This document shows positions 1 through 11,400 of a DNA stretch of 64,000 bases, one piece after another (positions within the stretch are counted from its first letter, which is position 1; each line of letters begins with the position of its first letter). A model generated the notes under the pieces. The model made no database searches, had not been told where the DNA came from, and saw nothing but the letters and a program-made list of their open reading frames with translations. The DNA lies in contig VTPC01006086.1 of NCBI GenBank assembly GCA_011009095.1, forward strand, positions 52,410 to 116,409, read 5' to 3'. This stretch comes from Ignelater luminosus. Its lineage: Eukaryota > Arthropoda > Insecta > Coleoptera > Elateridae. The translations under genes and the position numbers were made by a program.

Positions 1-884
1 GCATTCTAAATCTTTATAAATTCAAGATTCTACTTAACAACAAAGACTAAATTAGCAATGAAAACTTTATAGTTGGTAATACAGTAAAGACTATTAGTAA
101 ATGGCCGGATGCTTATTAGTAAGATTTCTGTGTAAAATTATATTGTTTTGACTAGATAATTTGAAAAAATAAGAACAACATGCAATAGAATATATTTTTT
201 TTACAGGGTGATTCATTAATAACAAAGTGTCTTGTAAGAATCTTAAAACAATGCAACCAATTATAATATTTTCCAATCGATTATAGATTCTACTAAATTA
301 TAGAAAAATTTAATGCGGATCCTAGATGTTTGTGCCATTATTGACAATTGAGGAGCTGGCACTTACCCATTTTGTTCACCAGCTCTTCAATAATCTTAGA
401 TTATGGAAAAATCAGCTTAAGGATGTTCTAGTGATACTCAAGCTATTAAAAAAATCTTATTTCTGTAATATTTTCTGATATAACTGTGAAGTTTCAAACC
501 ATGTTTGCAAGAAATAAATAAAGCTCTTTATATGTACATTTTAGAATCTGTTTTGACTGCTATCTATGAAAAATGTACTGTTCAACAAATTGTAACATAA
601 TGGGAAATTCTTATTATTTTGATATAGCAAAAAAGTTTTTAAAAGTGGTGCTCATTTTGACATACAAGAAGTGATGTAATATCAAATTTGACATTTGTAA
701 GGAAATTCACCAAAAACCCTGTAGTGTATTACAATGAGTGATCTGGACAAGATCTACATTAAGAATTCCAAACACTAGTTGTGTGTTGGCAAAACAATCA
801 ATCTCTCAAAAAGTCATATTAGATTATTTTCTATTTTTTCTAGTAACATTACAAAGATAACTTCCAGATACCAATTTTAAACAT
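1..884. other. AT-rich sequence downstream of goliath, no gene seen
   Basis: No coding potential was recognised. It could be goliath 3' UTR or intergenic. A weak pair of inverted ends (tacagggtgattc near 203 and ttttggtgaat on the opposite strand near 715) may mark an old MITE of about 520 bp. Confidence 0.3.
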
Positions 885-1280
885 AAAGGGCGCTTTACAG
901 TTGGCAATTTTTCTTGTCGACAACAAAAATTACAGCAAGTTTTCTTGCTTGCATGCATATTTCAATCGGTTCACTAAGTTGCAATTGAAATTAAATGGTC
1001 AATTTAGATGTATAAATGTAAATTTAATAGTTTGCTTTTAATTGTTCCCAATAGTACCTTTGTTTACCCACCAAAACAGCCACGTGTGTATTTTATTTTT
1101 TTAAACAAGATTTATTTTTATTATTTTTACTTTTGTTACTCCTCTAAATCTACTTGCCAATAAAACATGGCTTTGAACCTAACTACACATAGTGCAAAAG
1201 AAATTTCATGTAAAGCTAACTGTATTTCCCTGCAATAAAAATTGTTGGCAAGAAAAATTGCCACTTGCAAAGTGCCCTTA
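885..1280. mobile_element. MITE with ~38-bp terminal inverted repeats
   Basis: The left end (aagggcgctttacagttggc, continuing aatttttcttgtcgacaa) is mirrored on the opposite strand at the right end (aagggcactttgcaagtggc, continuing aatttttcttgccaacaa). Only a few bases differ over about 38 bp. The 396-bp interior is AT-rich with no ORF, so this is a non-autonomous DNA element. No clear target-site duplication was seen, so the superfamily is not assigned. Confidence 0.75.
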
Positions 1281-2348
1281 ACAACAAACTACGGTCAAAT
1301 GCATTTTGATACTGAAATTACGCATGCTGTGCTGGGTATTAACAGTTTGGGATTGGTGCAATTTTAAGAAATAAAGGCATTTGGTTGGAGCATAGTTTTT
1401 GTGTTTCAATCCCATCAATTTAGATTATTTTACAAGAAATCGTTTAAACTGTCACATAAAGACAGTTAAGGTTTAGGTTATAATTACAAAACCATTTAAC
1501 ATTCTTTATATAGCTCAAAATTTGAATTTACTCTTAATCTATTTAAAAAATTGTATTTTCTAGAATTACACAGTTTTACACCTTATTTGATGACACACAA
1601 GTTGCTGTAAGGTACAAAGGCGGCAGTCTCACATCTCACTAATTGAAAGCAAGTCGAGTTCAGATTATAATTTATCAATAGTTACAAATTTATTCAAATT
1701 TAGAATTGTACTGAAGCTGGTAATTGTTATACAAGCATGAACTAAAACTATAAAATAAATCATAACCTCAAGATAATGTTTATTGGTTGAACTGTTTCTG
1801 AATTTACTAATTTATGGGTAACTAAATAACATTTAAAGAGAATTTCTTATACACAATCTTTCTGAAACAAACGGAAATGTTTATACAGAACACATAAGGT
1901 TTCTGCTAAGTCAAAAACAAATCTGTAAATCCTAAAATGCACAGCTTTCTAGATATGTATCAAAGTTAAACACCCTCTTAATCCCCTGCCATTGATGGGA
2001 GTACCTAAGTAGAGTTATAGAAAAATGGGTGCTTCAGTAATAATCACACAGAAAATTCCATTTGAATCTTGCACATAGTTTCCAAAATATTGGAGAAACA
2101 AACTACTAGAAATTAAGTTCTAACATCCCCAGGCATGATAGTTTAACGAGCATGTACTATGTACCTAATGGTTGTTATTTTACACGAGAATTAAATTTGC
2201 CGCACAGGCCGGTGGGTGGGTATTGCATTCTTCTGAGTATCAAAATAACCATTATGTGCAAATCAAATATGATACTGTATCTGTGACTGTTAAAGAAAAA
2301 TAAATTCAAGGGTAGTGAATAATAGACCTATTATTCAACAGTCGTAGA

Positions 2349-2530
2349 TACACCCGTAATCAGTTAACTTTACCCTGCATCATTAATTTGTGTTGCAAGT
2401 TCCAACATATCTTACTCAGCACATTATTACATGTTGGACAAAGATAAATATATAAATGCGCCGAGTGAAATATCAGAACTTGCAACACACATTAATGATG
2501 CAGGGCTAAAGTTAACTGATTATGGGTGTA
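2349..2530. mobile_element. Fold-back/MITE hairpin with 53-bp arms
   Basis: The left arm 2349-2401 and right arm 2477-2530 are reverse complements except for two mismatches and one single-base indel. The outer ends are TA-CACCC and GGGTG-TA, consistent with a TA target-site duplication as in Tc1/mariner-type MITEs. The 75-bp loop carries its own small stem (ccaacat at 2402, atgttgg at 2431). Confidence 0.8.
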
Positions 2531-2873
2531 AAATAATACTATTTTACTCAGAAATGATGCATCTTACAAGAAAAATACAAGAGGGATTTTTTCTATTAAA
2601 TTCAATGTAGATCCCAGACTAATAAAATTATCCATGTTTCATCATATCATCACTACGATAATATTATAGTAAAATTACAATAATTAAAAATAAAAAAGTA
2701 AGTAACTCTAAAAGTTTTTTCTACTCCAGTTCATAAAGTAGCTATTTTACACATTCCATAAAGTTGAATTTTATTTAAATAGCAACTGTGATAACAACAA
2801 ACATTTTCACTTTAATAAGATTATCTATTTTTGAATATTTTGTCTGGAATAGAAAAAATGTATGCAACACAGG

Positions 2874-2966
2874 TGTAAAGTGCCATTTTGGCACTCATGG
2901 GAGTTTAAAATTCTCACTATCGCTCACATTTTAAACTTTCCTGTTTGTGCCAAAATGTGCTTTACA
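2874..2966. repeat. Short inverted-repeat element (~93 bp)
   Basis: The left arm tgtaaagtgccattttggca pairs with the right arm (opposite strand tgtaaagcacattttggcac). A second inner stem pairs gagtttaaaa with ttttaaactt. No ORF. Probably a tiny MITE; the family is unknown. Confidence 0.6.
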
Positions 2967-4457
2967 GCCTTGTTTCATAAATAACTATTATAATGTTAAG
3001 TTATTTCCTTTGGTAATTCATTCGGAAACAAATAATAGTTTTACACTACACCAAACAAAAATACATTTTCAGTAAAATGTAAAATTTTCAATGATATTTC
3101 TACAACTTTTTATAACAGTTTTTTGTATAAAATGTCAAATTAGATGTTAGTATGACTGGAAACTAGAGCTGTGTCTTCTTCACCCAATGGATCAGCTCTA
3201 ATCAAATCAACAACCGTAGACAATGTTTTCTTGACAATATAATAATTGATCTGAATCTGAAGTGATTCAGTTTGCAATCCTGTTTTCCCTCCTGAACTCG
3301 TATTTTGGTCAGTTAAAACAAATAGTAATGTAACAAGTAAGATTATGTAGATTTTGTTTGTGTTACAAAATTGAGTTTTAAATTTTCTTGGTTAATTGAT
3401 CAGATCGGAGTTTATAAATAACAATTCAGTTGTTCCATTGAAAGATTCTAGGTCAGACCACTTAGTTCAGGTAAGCTAAAGTGCAGTTCAGATAAGTTAC
3501 CGTTTGAAAAAAAAACAACTTATAATATGGCAACTTTTGTAAGACATTCTTAAGGAGACTATCAGAGATTTAGCTAGGAAATCCGCACTAAATCAAATAT
3601 AAATTATCGTCTTATATAATATTGTTGAATAGCTGTTGTACAAAAATAATGGAAAAAGATTTGACAAAACATTAAAATTTAGTTAAATCAAAAAAGATTT
3701 TTCAATAATTATATATCTATGTTATCCTCTCCTTTTGTTAATTTTCAAAAAGAAAGGACACAATGTTATCGAGTTAATCCGATTCAATTATTGAAAACAC
3801 CTTATATAATAGAGAAACAAGATTTTTTACTGCTTAAATGTAAGAATATAGAAGTCACGTATAAAAGGTTGCATCTCAAATTTGACTAGGTTTATCATTA
3901 TTCATGAATATCCCCATATTTCTTTTTAGGCTGAGGTAATAAAAACATCTCAATATCAAAATTTATACGTTTCTCTCTCATTAAATATGTATTAACCTCA
4001 TAACCTAAAATATAAATAATAATAATAAACAATAATTTCTTTAATAAATAATAATGCTCTTATTGTACCTTTACAAAGTATTTATATGTTGTTATGTATT
4101 ATGGATTTTTGTGTATGACCTTTAAACAAACAGCACTTCAAAAATCAATAGCTTAAATTTTGTCTATTAATATGTATACAATTTGGAATCTTTCTGTATT
4201 TCTTTTTAATCTACAGTTTAATATATTATTCAATAATTATGATGTTCTTCAAGCCAAATGTTACTAAATCTAAATTTGTTTTAAAACATATGCAGAATTT
4301 TAGAATAGTAGTAATTTCCTGAGTGCTGTTTGTTTTTGTTTAAGTACCTTGCGAAATTGAAAAATGTCGAAATTTTAGTAAATTATGAGATCATTATAAT
4401 GATAAATTATCTGAACCTCTATTTTTAATACACTATTTTTGTCAAATATTAGAATTA

Positions 4458-4650
4458 TATACTGGATGTCCTATCTTTTATATGGAGCAGTCAATTTAGT
4501 CCTTAGAAAAAATAAAGAATGATTTACAAATTAAAGCAGAGAAATATTTAACTTACAATTAAAATTGTAATTTTTATAAAAAATGTCAATCTTAAATTCT
4601 TAATTGTTTTTAAATAAAACAGTAGAATTTCAAGAGACACCCTGTATATA
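4458..4650. mobile_element. Possible Tc1/mariner-type MITE (tatac-gg-tgtc ends)
   Basis: The left end tatactggatgtcct and the opposite-strand right end tatatacagggtgtct are similar and sit at TA dinucleotides about 190 bp apart. The interior is AT-rich with no ORF. The termini resemble the acaggatg/acagggtg ends of the fold-back element at 48045-49753. Arm similarity beyond the first 15 bases is low. Confidence 0.4.
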
Positions 4651-5063
4651 AAATTAAAATGTATTTTTTCAAGGCATTTATTATTACAGCTCAATTTATT
4701 AACACGTTTATTTTCAAAAGAAAAATTGTTTATTGCGTAAACTAGCTTTTGATAAAGTGTGTAAACAAACTTAATACTTGAACTTTAAAATGCCAAAGCC
4801 AAGTAACAAGGATAGAATTTATATTCTAGAAATTTCAGACATTTTCAAATTGCAAAAGTATTTTTGTCCTTTATTATGTATAAATAAAGCTAAAATATTT
4901 GTTAAACTTATCATTTCGTATTGGATTAATTAAGTACCTAATAAGTACGAATTAATTTATCTAAAAAATCACTATTTAGATTTTTTTAAATTTCAACATT
5001 AAATTATTTTTAGTATCACTTAAATCACTCGAAGAAGAAAATCATAATATATTAAGATGGTGG

Positions 5064-5089
5064 TAATAATAATAATAATAATAATAATT
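5064..5089. repeat. (AAT)n microsatellite
   Basis: About eight uninterrupted AAT/TAA triplets just downstream of the goliath stop codon. Confidence 0.9.
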
Positions 5090-5132
5090 AAAAAGTTTGA
5101 GAAATTGTAATAATGAAAAGAAGTCACATTTT

Positions 5133-5441
5133 TTATTTATCACTACTTTGCACTTGAGCACAATGTTGTGTCATTTGCACATTTTCAGGAGAAAGCACTT
5201 GTTGGACGAGTGAAGTATTAGGATTTTGGGATTCAAAATTTGATTTACTAATAAACTGTTGATTAGCATTGTCATCTTGACTGTTGACTAGTGTTGCAAC
5301 TGCAGCTGCTGCGATGCAATTTGCACAAAGGTCTTGTCGGACGGGCTGTGATCGCCTTGTGGGCAAACTGGGTGTGGTTTCATCTGGTGTTGATGCACGA
5401 CTACTGCGATCTTCTGCTTCTACTGAACTACCAAATGATCT
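5133..5441 (-). CDS. gol: goliath exon G: C-terminal tail and stop codon
   Basis: The acceptor tttag lies before 5441, following an intron of only 58 bp. The exon has 102 codons and a TAA stop at 5135-5133. The tail is low-complexity, rich in Ser, Gln, Asn and Thr, with a small [13 protein letters not shown] patch, and has no recognisable domain. The minus strand shows an AATAAA overlapping the stop, too close to be the obvious poly(A) signal, so the 3' UTR probably extends further left; its end cannot be fixed by eye. Confidence 0.83.
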   Translation of the reverse strand, partial: RSFGSSVEAEDRSSRASTPDETTPSLPTRRSQPVRQDLCANCIAAAAVATLVNSQDDNANQQFISKSNFESQNPNTSLVQQVLSPENVQMTQHCAQVQSSDK

Positions 5442-8400
5442 CTAAATGATAAAATAGATATTAGAAAATAAACGCATAAATTTTAGTGGTTTAGGTTACC
5501 CTTGGATCTGTTAATACTACAGTTCGTATTTGAGGTAATGGACTGACTCCTCCACGTCTAGGACTGTCAGAATCTTGACTATCGTTTGAACCTAATCCTA
5601 CAACTTCTTCTATTTCCATATGTAAGATGCTTTCTTGACTACCAGAAAACTGCTTGAAATACAAATAAATAACATAATATCTAGTTGTAAAATTTATAAA
5701 ATCTATACCAATTCATATAATTGATTTACAGAAACTTTCGATTAGTGTTTCAAGCATAAGAAAGCAAATAATACTACTTAAAAGCTTCAACCTAATGATT
5801 TTCTAATAGACTTTTACTGTAAAATGATTCTAATCTATGTCATGTCACATTCACCTTTGAATAAATTCTGATGGGTAAACAACACACACTTTTCTGGTTT
5901 CAGATAATTCACTATATTAAAATAATCAAAACTATAATGAGAATATCTTCATTTTTACTCAAATCATTAAAGCTGATTGAGTGTATATGTTATGATAAAA
6001 GGTCATAATTCACATTCGCTTATGATTGAAAGCACCTAGAAATAATGAATTTTTTAAAAATAACAACTTATAATGACAATCTGCATGAAAAACAATAAGA
6101 ATGTGAGGTTATGTACTTTTGTTTACCTTTGTTTACCCACCTAAGGAATCACATGCCGATACCTTTTCTAACCTCACTTTTTAACATTTTAGTGATCTTC
6201 ATAAAATAGTGGTATTTATTTAAAGTAAACAGGTGGAATAGTAATTTTTTCTACCTATTTACTTGTTACATAGCTCATAGTTTACTCTACATCAAGTACA
6301 AGAGAAAAAATTGTGTTTGAAGTGAAAGTACATCACTAGACATACATAAAAAACCTGGTGTGCCTAAAATTCATTGGCCAGGTTTGGAGTACATAGGTAA
6401 CTTCCAGTATGATTTCTGGTTGTTTAATTATGTCATACGATATGCATCATTAAGATGTTAGCTATAGTTGAATGTTTCTTCAATTTTTGTAGTCTATCAC
6501 ATGATTTAAATAAGCAGCCTCAAATATTCATTTTTTGAGTGGTCTGCTAGGAAGTTACGGTGGACCAAGTTTTTTGGTCAATACTAATTGATCTCTAGGC
6601 TACGGTAATGTTACCATTCATGTGCCTTATGTTGTAACTGAAATGCCCTATTTACTTCCAACCCGACAAGTGGATTTTAGGCACACTATTTCATTACTTT
6701 TTTCTTGTACTTGATGACGTAGGGTAAACTGTGGTCGCTACTTAGACTATCAATTGTATCTCAATAAAATGATTTGCAATGAATCAAAATGTATAAATTT
6801 AATTTGTAGGAATTTAAAGCTCACAAAAGTAATATACCTACTGTATAATTTTGAGACATAAAAGAAACAATATTCTGTTAATGTACAAGATCATTACATT
6901 TTTTTATTAGAAACAAATTGATGTTGATTCACTTGAAAGCCATTACTTATTACAGTGTGTTTTTTTTCAAGAAAAAAAGCTTTTACCGTGAACTTACAGT
7001 TACTAGATAAAATTTAAGAATTCTGCACTTTTCTAATTAGTTAGTTTCCAGTTTTTTGTACATTATTAAACTTAATCTGGGGATCCGCTGTATTATTATG
7101 TACTTATTTCTCGTAAAGGTATTAATTATTATATTTCATTGATTTTATTGCCAAAATGCACCTATATTCTAATTTTAATTATGATGAACTTTTGTTCATT
7201 CATGTAAAAAAGAATGTACATTTCATGCAATGTTTCAATATAATGCAATAATAACAAGAAAACCTTAGAAGTGTTAACTAAATATATTCTAGGAAGCACT
7301 AAATAAGATTACAAATATACCTGTGTATTATTACCTGATTAACTGAAACCAAACTTGTGTTAAGTCTAAAAGCAGATAGAAGAAGGGAAAAAATGTTCAA
7401 GCCAAATGTGTATGTGTGTGTATGTGTCCGTATGAACTAACACATAAAAATAAATAAAATAAACTAAAATAAAATTACCTCCACCATGCGCAAGTGCAAT
7501 AAAGTAGGTGTAACACGCTAATAGATACATATCACAAAAAAATGTCTACTAGTAGTTATAGATGTGTGGGTATAATGGAACACTGACCATGAATCCATAG
7601 TGCCTTAAAATATCCATTTTACACATGGGACATGTCCGATGTTCTAATAACCAAGGGTCTATACAGCTTTTGTGGAATTCATGACTGGAAAAAGAAATTA
7701 TTTTAATATTAATATTTAAAAAAATCTGATTTAAACCACTTACTGGCACGGTAACATCCGTAGCACATCTGAAATTTTATAAGGCTCTATACAAATAGCA
7801 CAACATTCTCCTTCTTGTACTTCCTGAATCAAAAATAAAATTTATTAAATTTATGATTTTGATAATATTTAATAATGATTCTCTTACTTTATCATCTGAT
7901 TTGATATTTTTTGTGGGAATCTTAGATAAGGCTTTCTTAGCTGCGTTGCACAGTCTTCTCTGTAACACAAAAAAGGGCAAATTTTAAAATTTCAAAATTA
8001 GTGTGTCGATAATTACTTACCGAAAGTCTATCTTTTGCATGGATATATCTAAACCTCTGAACATAATAAAAGACCAACCAGGCTAATGATATGATCATCA
8101 GAACTATGAATGTAACTGATACGAAAAGAACAGATGTTCTGAAAATAAAAAATTTGTATTAATTTTTAATTATTTCTAAGTAAGTGATGTAGATACTTGA
8201 AAATTTACAAAATGACAGATCTCTAGGTTAAAGATTGTCAAAAGATTTTTTAAAAGCCTACTTCAGTCAAAGCAATTTGAAATTAAATAATTCATGGGAT
8301 TATCTTGCGTCATAATCTTTTTAATAAAAAATTCATATTAATGCATACTCCATTACATTATAATACAAAGATCTATATCAGTACTGTATGAGTATTTATC

Positions 8401-11400
8401 TTAATTATAAAAATTAGTTTACTAGGTAATTTCTATAAAATAATTCTTCGAACGTATTTTTACAACATAAATTCCTTATTGAATTAGACAATCTTGATTT
8501 ATGATAATTATAATATTTACAATTTCGTTTTAAAATCTAAAATGTTAAATAAACCAGTTAGAAAATAGTCATCAGTAGTCATTTTTAAAAAGTAAACAAA
8601 TGCTTCTGGAAATGTTTGTTAGTTTAAATTCTAGAATTTTTAATTTCTTATTTTACTGAGAAATGCTAACTTATGTAAACAAACGAGTGATGGTTTTCTC
8701 TAACCAAATGATAATTATTTCTTTAATTAGAACAAAGATTATGTAAGAAACAGCTTACAACTACTTTTTGCCATGTATCTCAAATGGATAATAAAGATCA
8801 TGCTAACATTTTTGCAATTTTAGTATATCTATCCAACATGTAGTTATAGAAATGAATATAACACAAAACTGTTTTTAAAATCTCAATCTAAGGCTTTACT
8901 GCTATGTCGGTAATGTGTTGTTTTTCTTTTTTTCCTTTTGTATTTCATGTTTGGGGCCCAAAGAAGATGCTGCCGTCATAGTTACATTGTCACTCAATTG
9001 AGTAGAAACTAACACATGACAATGATTACACGACATCATGGCAAGACCTTTGGGTTTGAAACCAGATTAAAAAGTACCTTAGGCAACATCACATGGAGAT
9101 CAAAATAACAATCCTTTAATTTACAAAACGTAATTATGCTTGCCAGAAGATTGAAATGTTACAAAGCCATCAATGATGTTTGCATGACAGCTGTTCACAG
9201 AAGAAGATACCCAGTGGGAATAAGAACAACAGATAGCCTTACTACTGATTAGCTGTCCTTGACTTGCTGCTGATTAACAAAAAGATGTTTGCTGAATACC
9301 GCACCATATTGATTCCAACAACTGGTATTCAACTATGATCAGTTTTGTGTTAACACTAGCGAAACATCTCTCAAATCTTACACTCTTGCTTAAAATGGTA
9401 ATGGTATAATGCGTATATTATTTAAATCTTTCAAAGGCATTCGATACGCTTCTCAAGGCCTCAAAGACGCTTCTTTGTGGGGAACTTTTCAAATTCGATC
9501 GTTTTTATATTACGAATCCCGCTAACCTATAGGAGAAAACAAAGCAATCCCCTCTTCCCTATTCTGTTCAACATAGTGTTTAACAAGTTGATAGAATGGT
9601 TAAAGAACTTCAGTTTTGGTTTAAATATCGTAGACAGAGAGTCGGTGACGTAATGCTGTTAGAATGGCAAAGGAATTCTTCAGGGCAAGGGGTCTCAATC
9701 TAAACACAGCCAAGTGTTTCTTATGCCGAATGAGAAAGTACTTTATACTTCCACTGAAGAAAGATTTTTCCTTGGGGAACACTCACTGCACGTGTTGATG
9801 ACCTCTAATATTGAAAAATCGCCAAATTCGCGTCTTCCTGTTTCATATTTCACATGCACATCATACTATAGGTACAAAAATTGTTATTATAGCTTAGAGC
9901 ACCCAATTGTCTTAACCCGATCCTGATTTCCTGTACTCTTAGAGGTCGCCATAATCAGAAATAGACACTAAGTCAAGTTGCGTATCTACCACCCGCCTGG
10001 ATTGATATCTATGGAGTCCAACCAAAACTTAAATATATGAGTTTAAGTATTAAATTATTAATTCTTAAGGGCAACTTTCAAACTAGTTCTTGATAAGAAA
10101 CATGCACAAAGAGTATTTGATCAATACTCTCTTTAGTTCAATAAGTTCTTTCTTTTCAGTCTACAAGAGGATATGTATATTTTTATTTTATTTCTTTCTG
10201 GTTATAACATTGCACATTTGAATATTTCACTTGTGATAGACATTGTTATCATCCATACTACGCCTATGTATAATAAGCTAATTCAATCTTTTAGCTAAAT
10301 TATGGCATGGCAATTGGCATGCAGCAACTTATTTAATATTAATTTCAAAGAATGTGTTTTATGACTCCATTTGGAAGTTAGATGTTCTGAATTTGCTATT
10401 CAGATGATCGATAGGCTAGTGTGACAAATATACAGTTCTCCTTTTTAACCCTACCTTCAGATATACAAATCTCACAATGCTAACAAATTAATTATGCAGC
10501 CTGCTACTGAATAATAAATTTGAAAGAAAAACAGAAACTGTCTTTCACAGCTGTATCTACTTACACATGTAAACTCAGCCAGAGGCATGGCAAATTTTTA
10601 GGATGGAATCTTTTGGACTTATAATTAGGTACGTCAAATACACGCGACTATGACAAAGGATAAAAGTATTGCAAAACAGCACACAGGTGTGTTTAATTAT
10701 CTTTGCATACATACGTAATACATTTAGTTTCACACGTACAACATTACCAATTTCAAGCTTGTCCTGTTGGTCATTGCACACTGCATACTCACAAACAAAT
10801 TAAGCCATTGCACTACACCATTATTACTTTATTAGGGAACCGGAAATAAAATGATAACACCGTTTGAAAAATACTAAAAATATTTAATTCAAGGAAACTA
10901 AAACCAGATTTCCTGTCCGAACCGGAACTTATCATTTTAAAATAGAGGAGACGACGCCTATTAAGATTGCTATCTCAAGGGTTCGGCGACGGTGGCAATA
11001 AGGAAACAAGACAAAATAAATCTTTAAAATAGTTTCGTTCGCACTGTTAATTTATTCATTCGGAACGAGTGTTGCTTTTTCCATAATCTTAAATCTCCTA
11101 TAATAAACGAAAAGGAAGGTCAAGTAGACACAGTTTTATTAATATTAAATCTGTATTCCGTTCTTGCGTGTTCGATAGGGAAAAAATGTTGAAGCAAGGT
11201 CGATTAGTTCCATATTAAAGCAGTTAATAATTACAATGTCAGATTCATGCTCGACTGCAACGCAACATTCTCAATACTTTAAATTTTATTATTATCATTA
11301 TTATTAATCTATTGGTATAGTAGTAGAAATCTATTTTATCGTTGAAATAAAATATGAAATCTCAAGTGGTAAGTATTGCAAAATATCTACACAGTATGCA

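Noticed and set aside
5132..5137. AATAAA on the minus strand as the goliath poly(A) signal
   Set aside because: It overlaps the stop codon, and AATAAA-like motifs are frequent in this AT-rich DNA. The true site cannot be chosen by eye.
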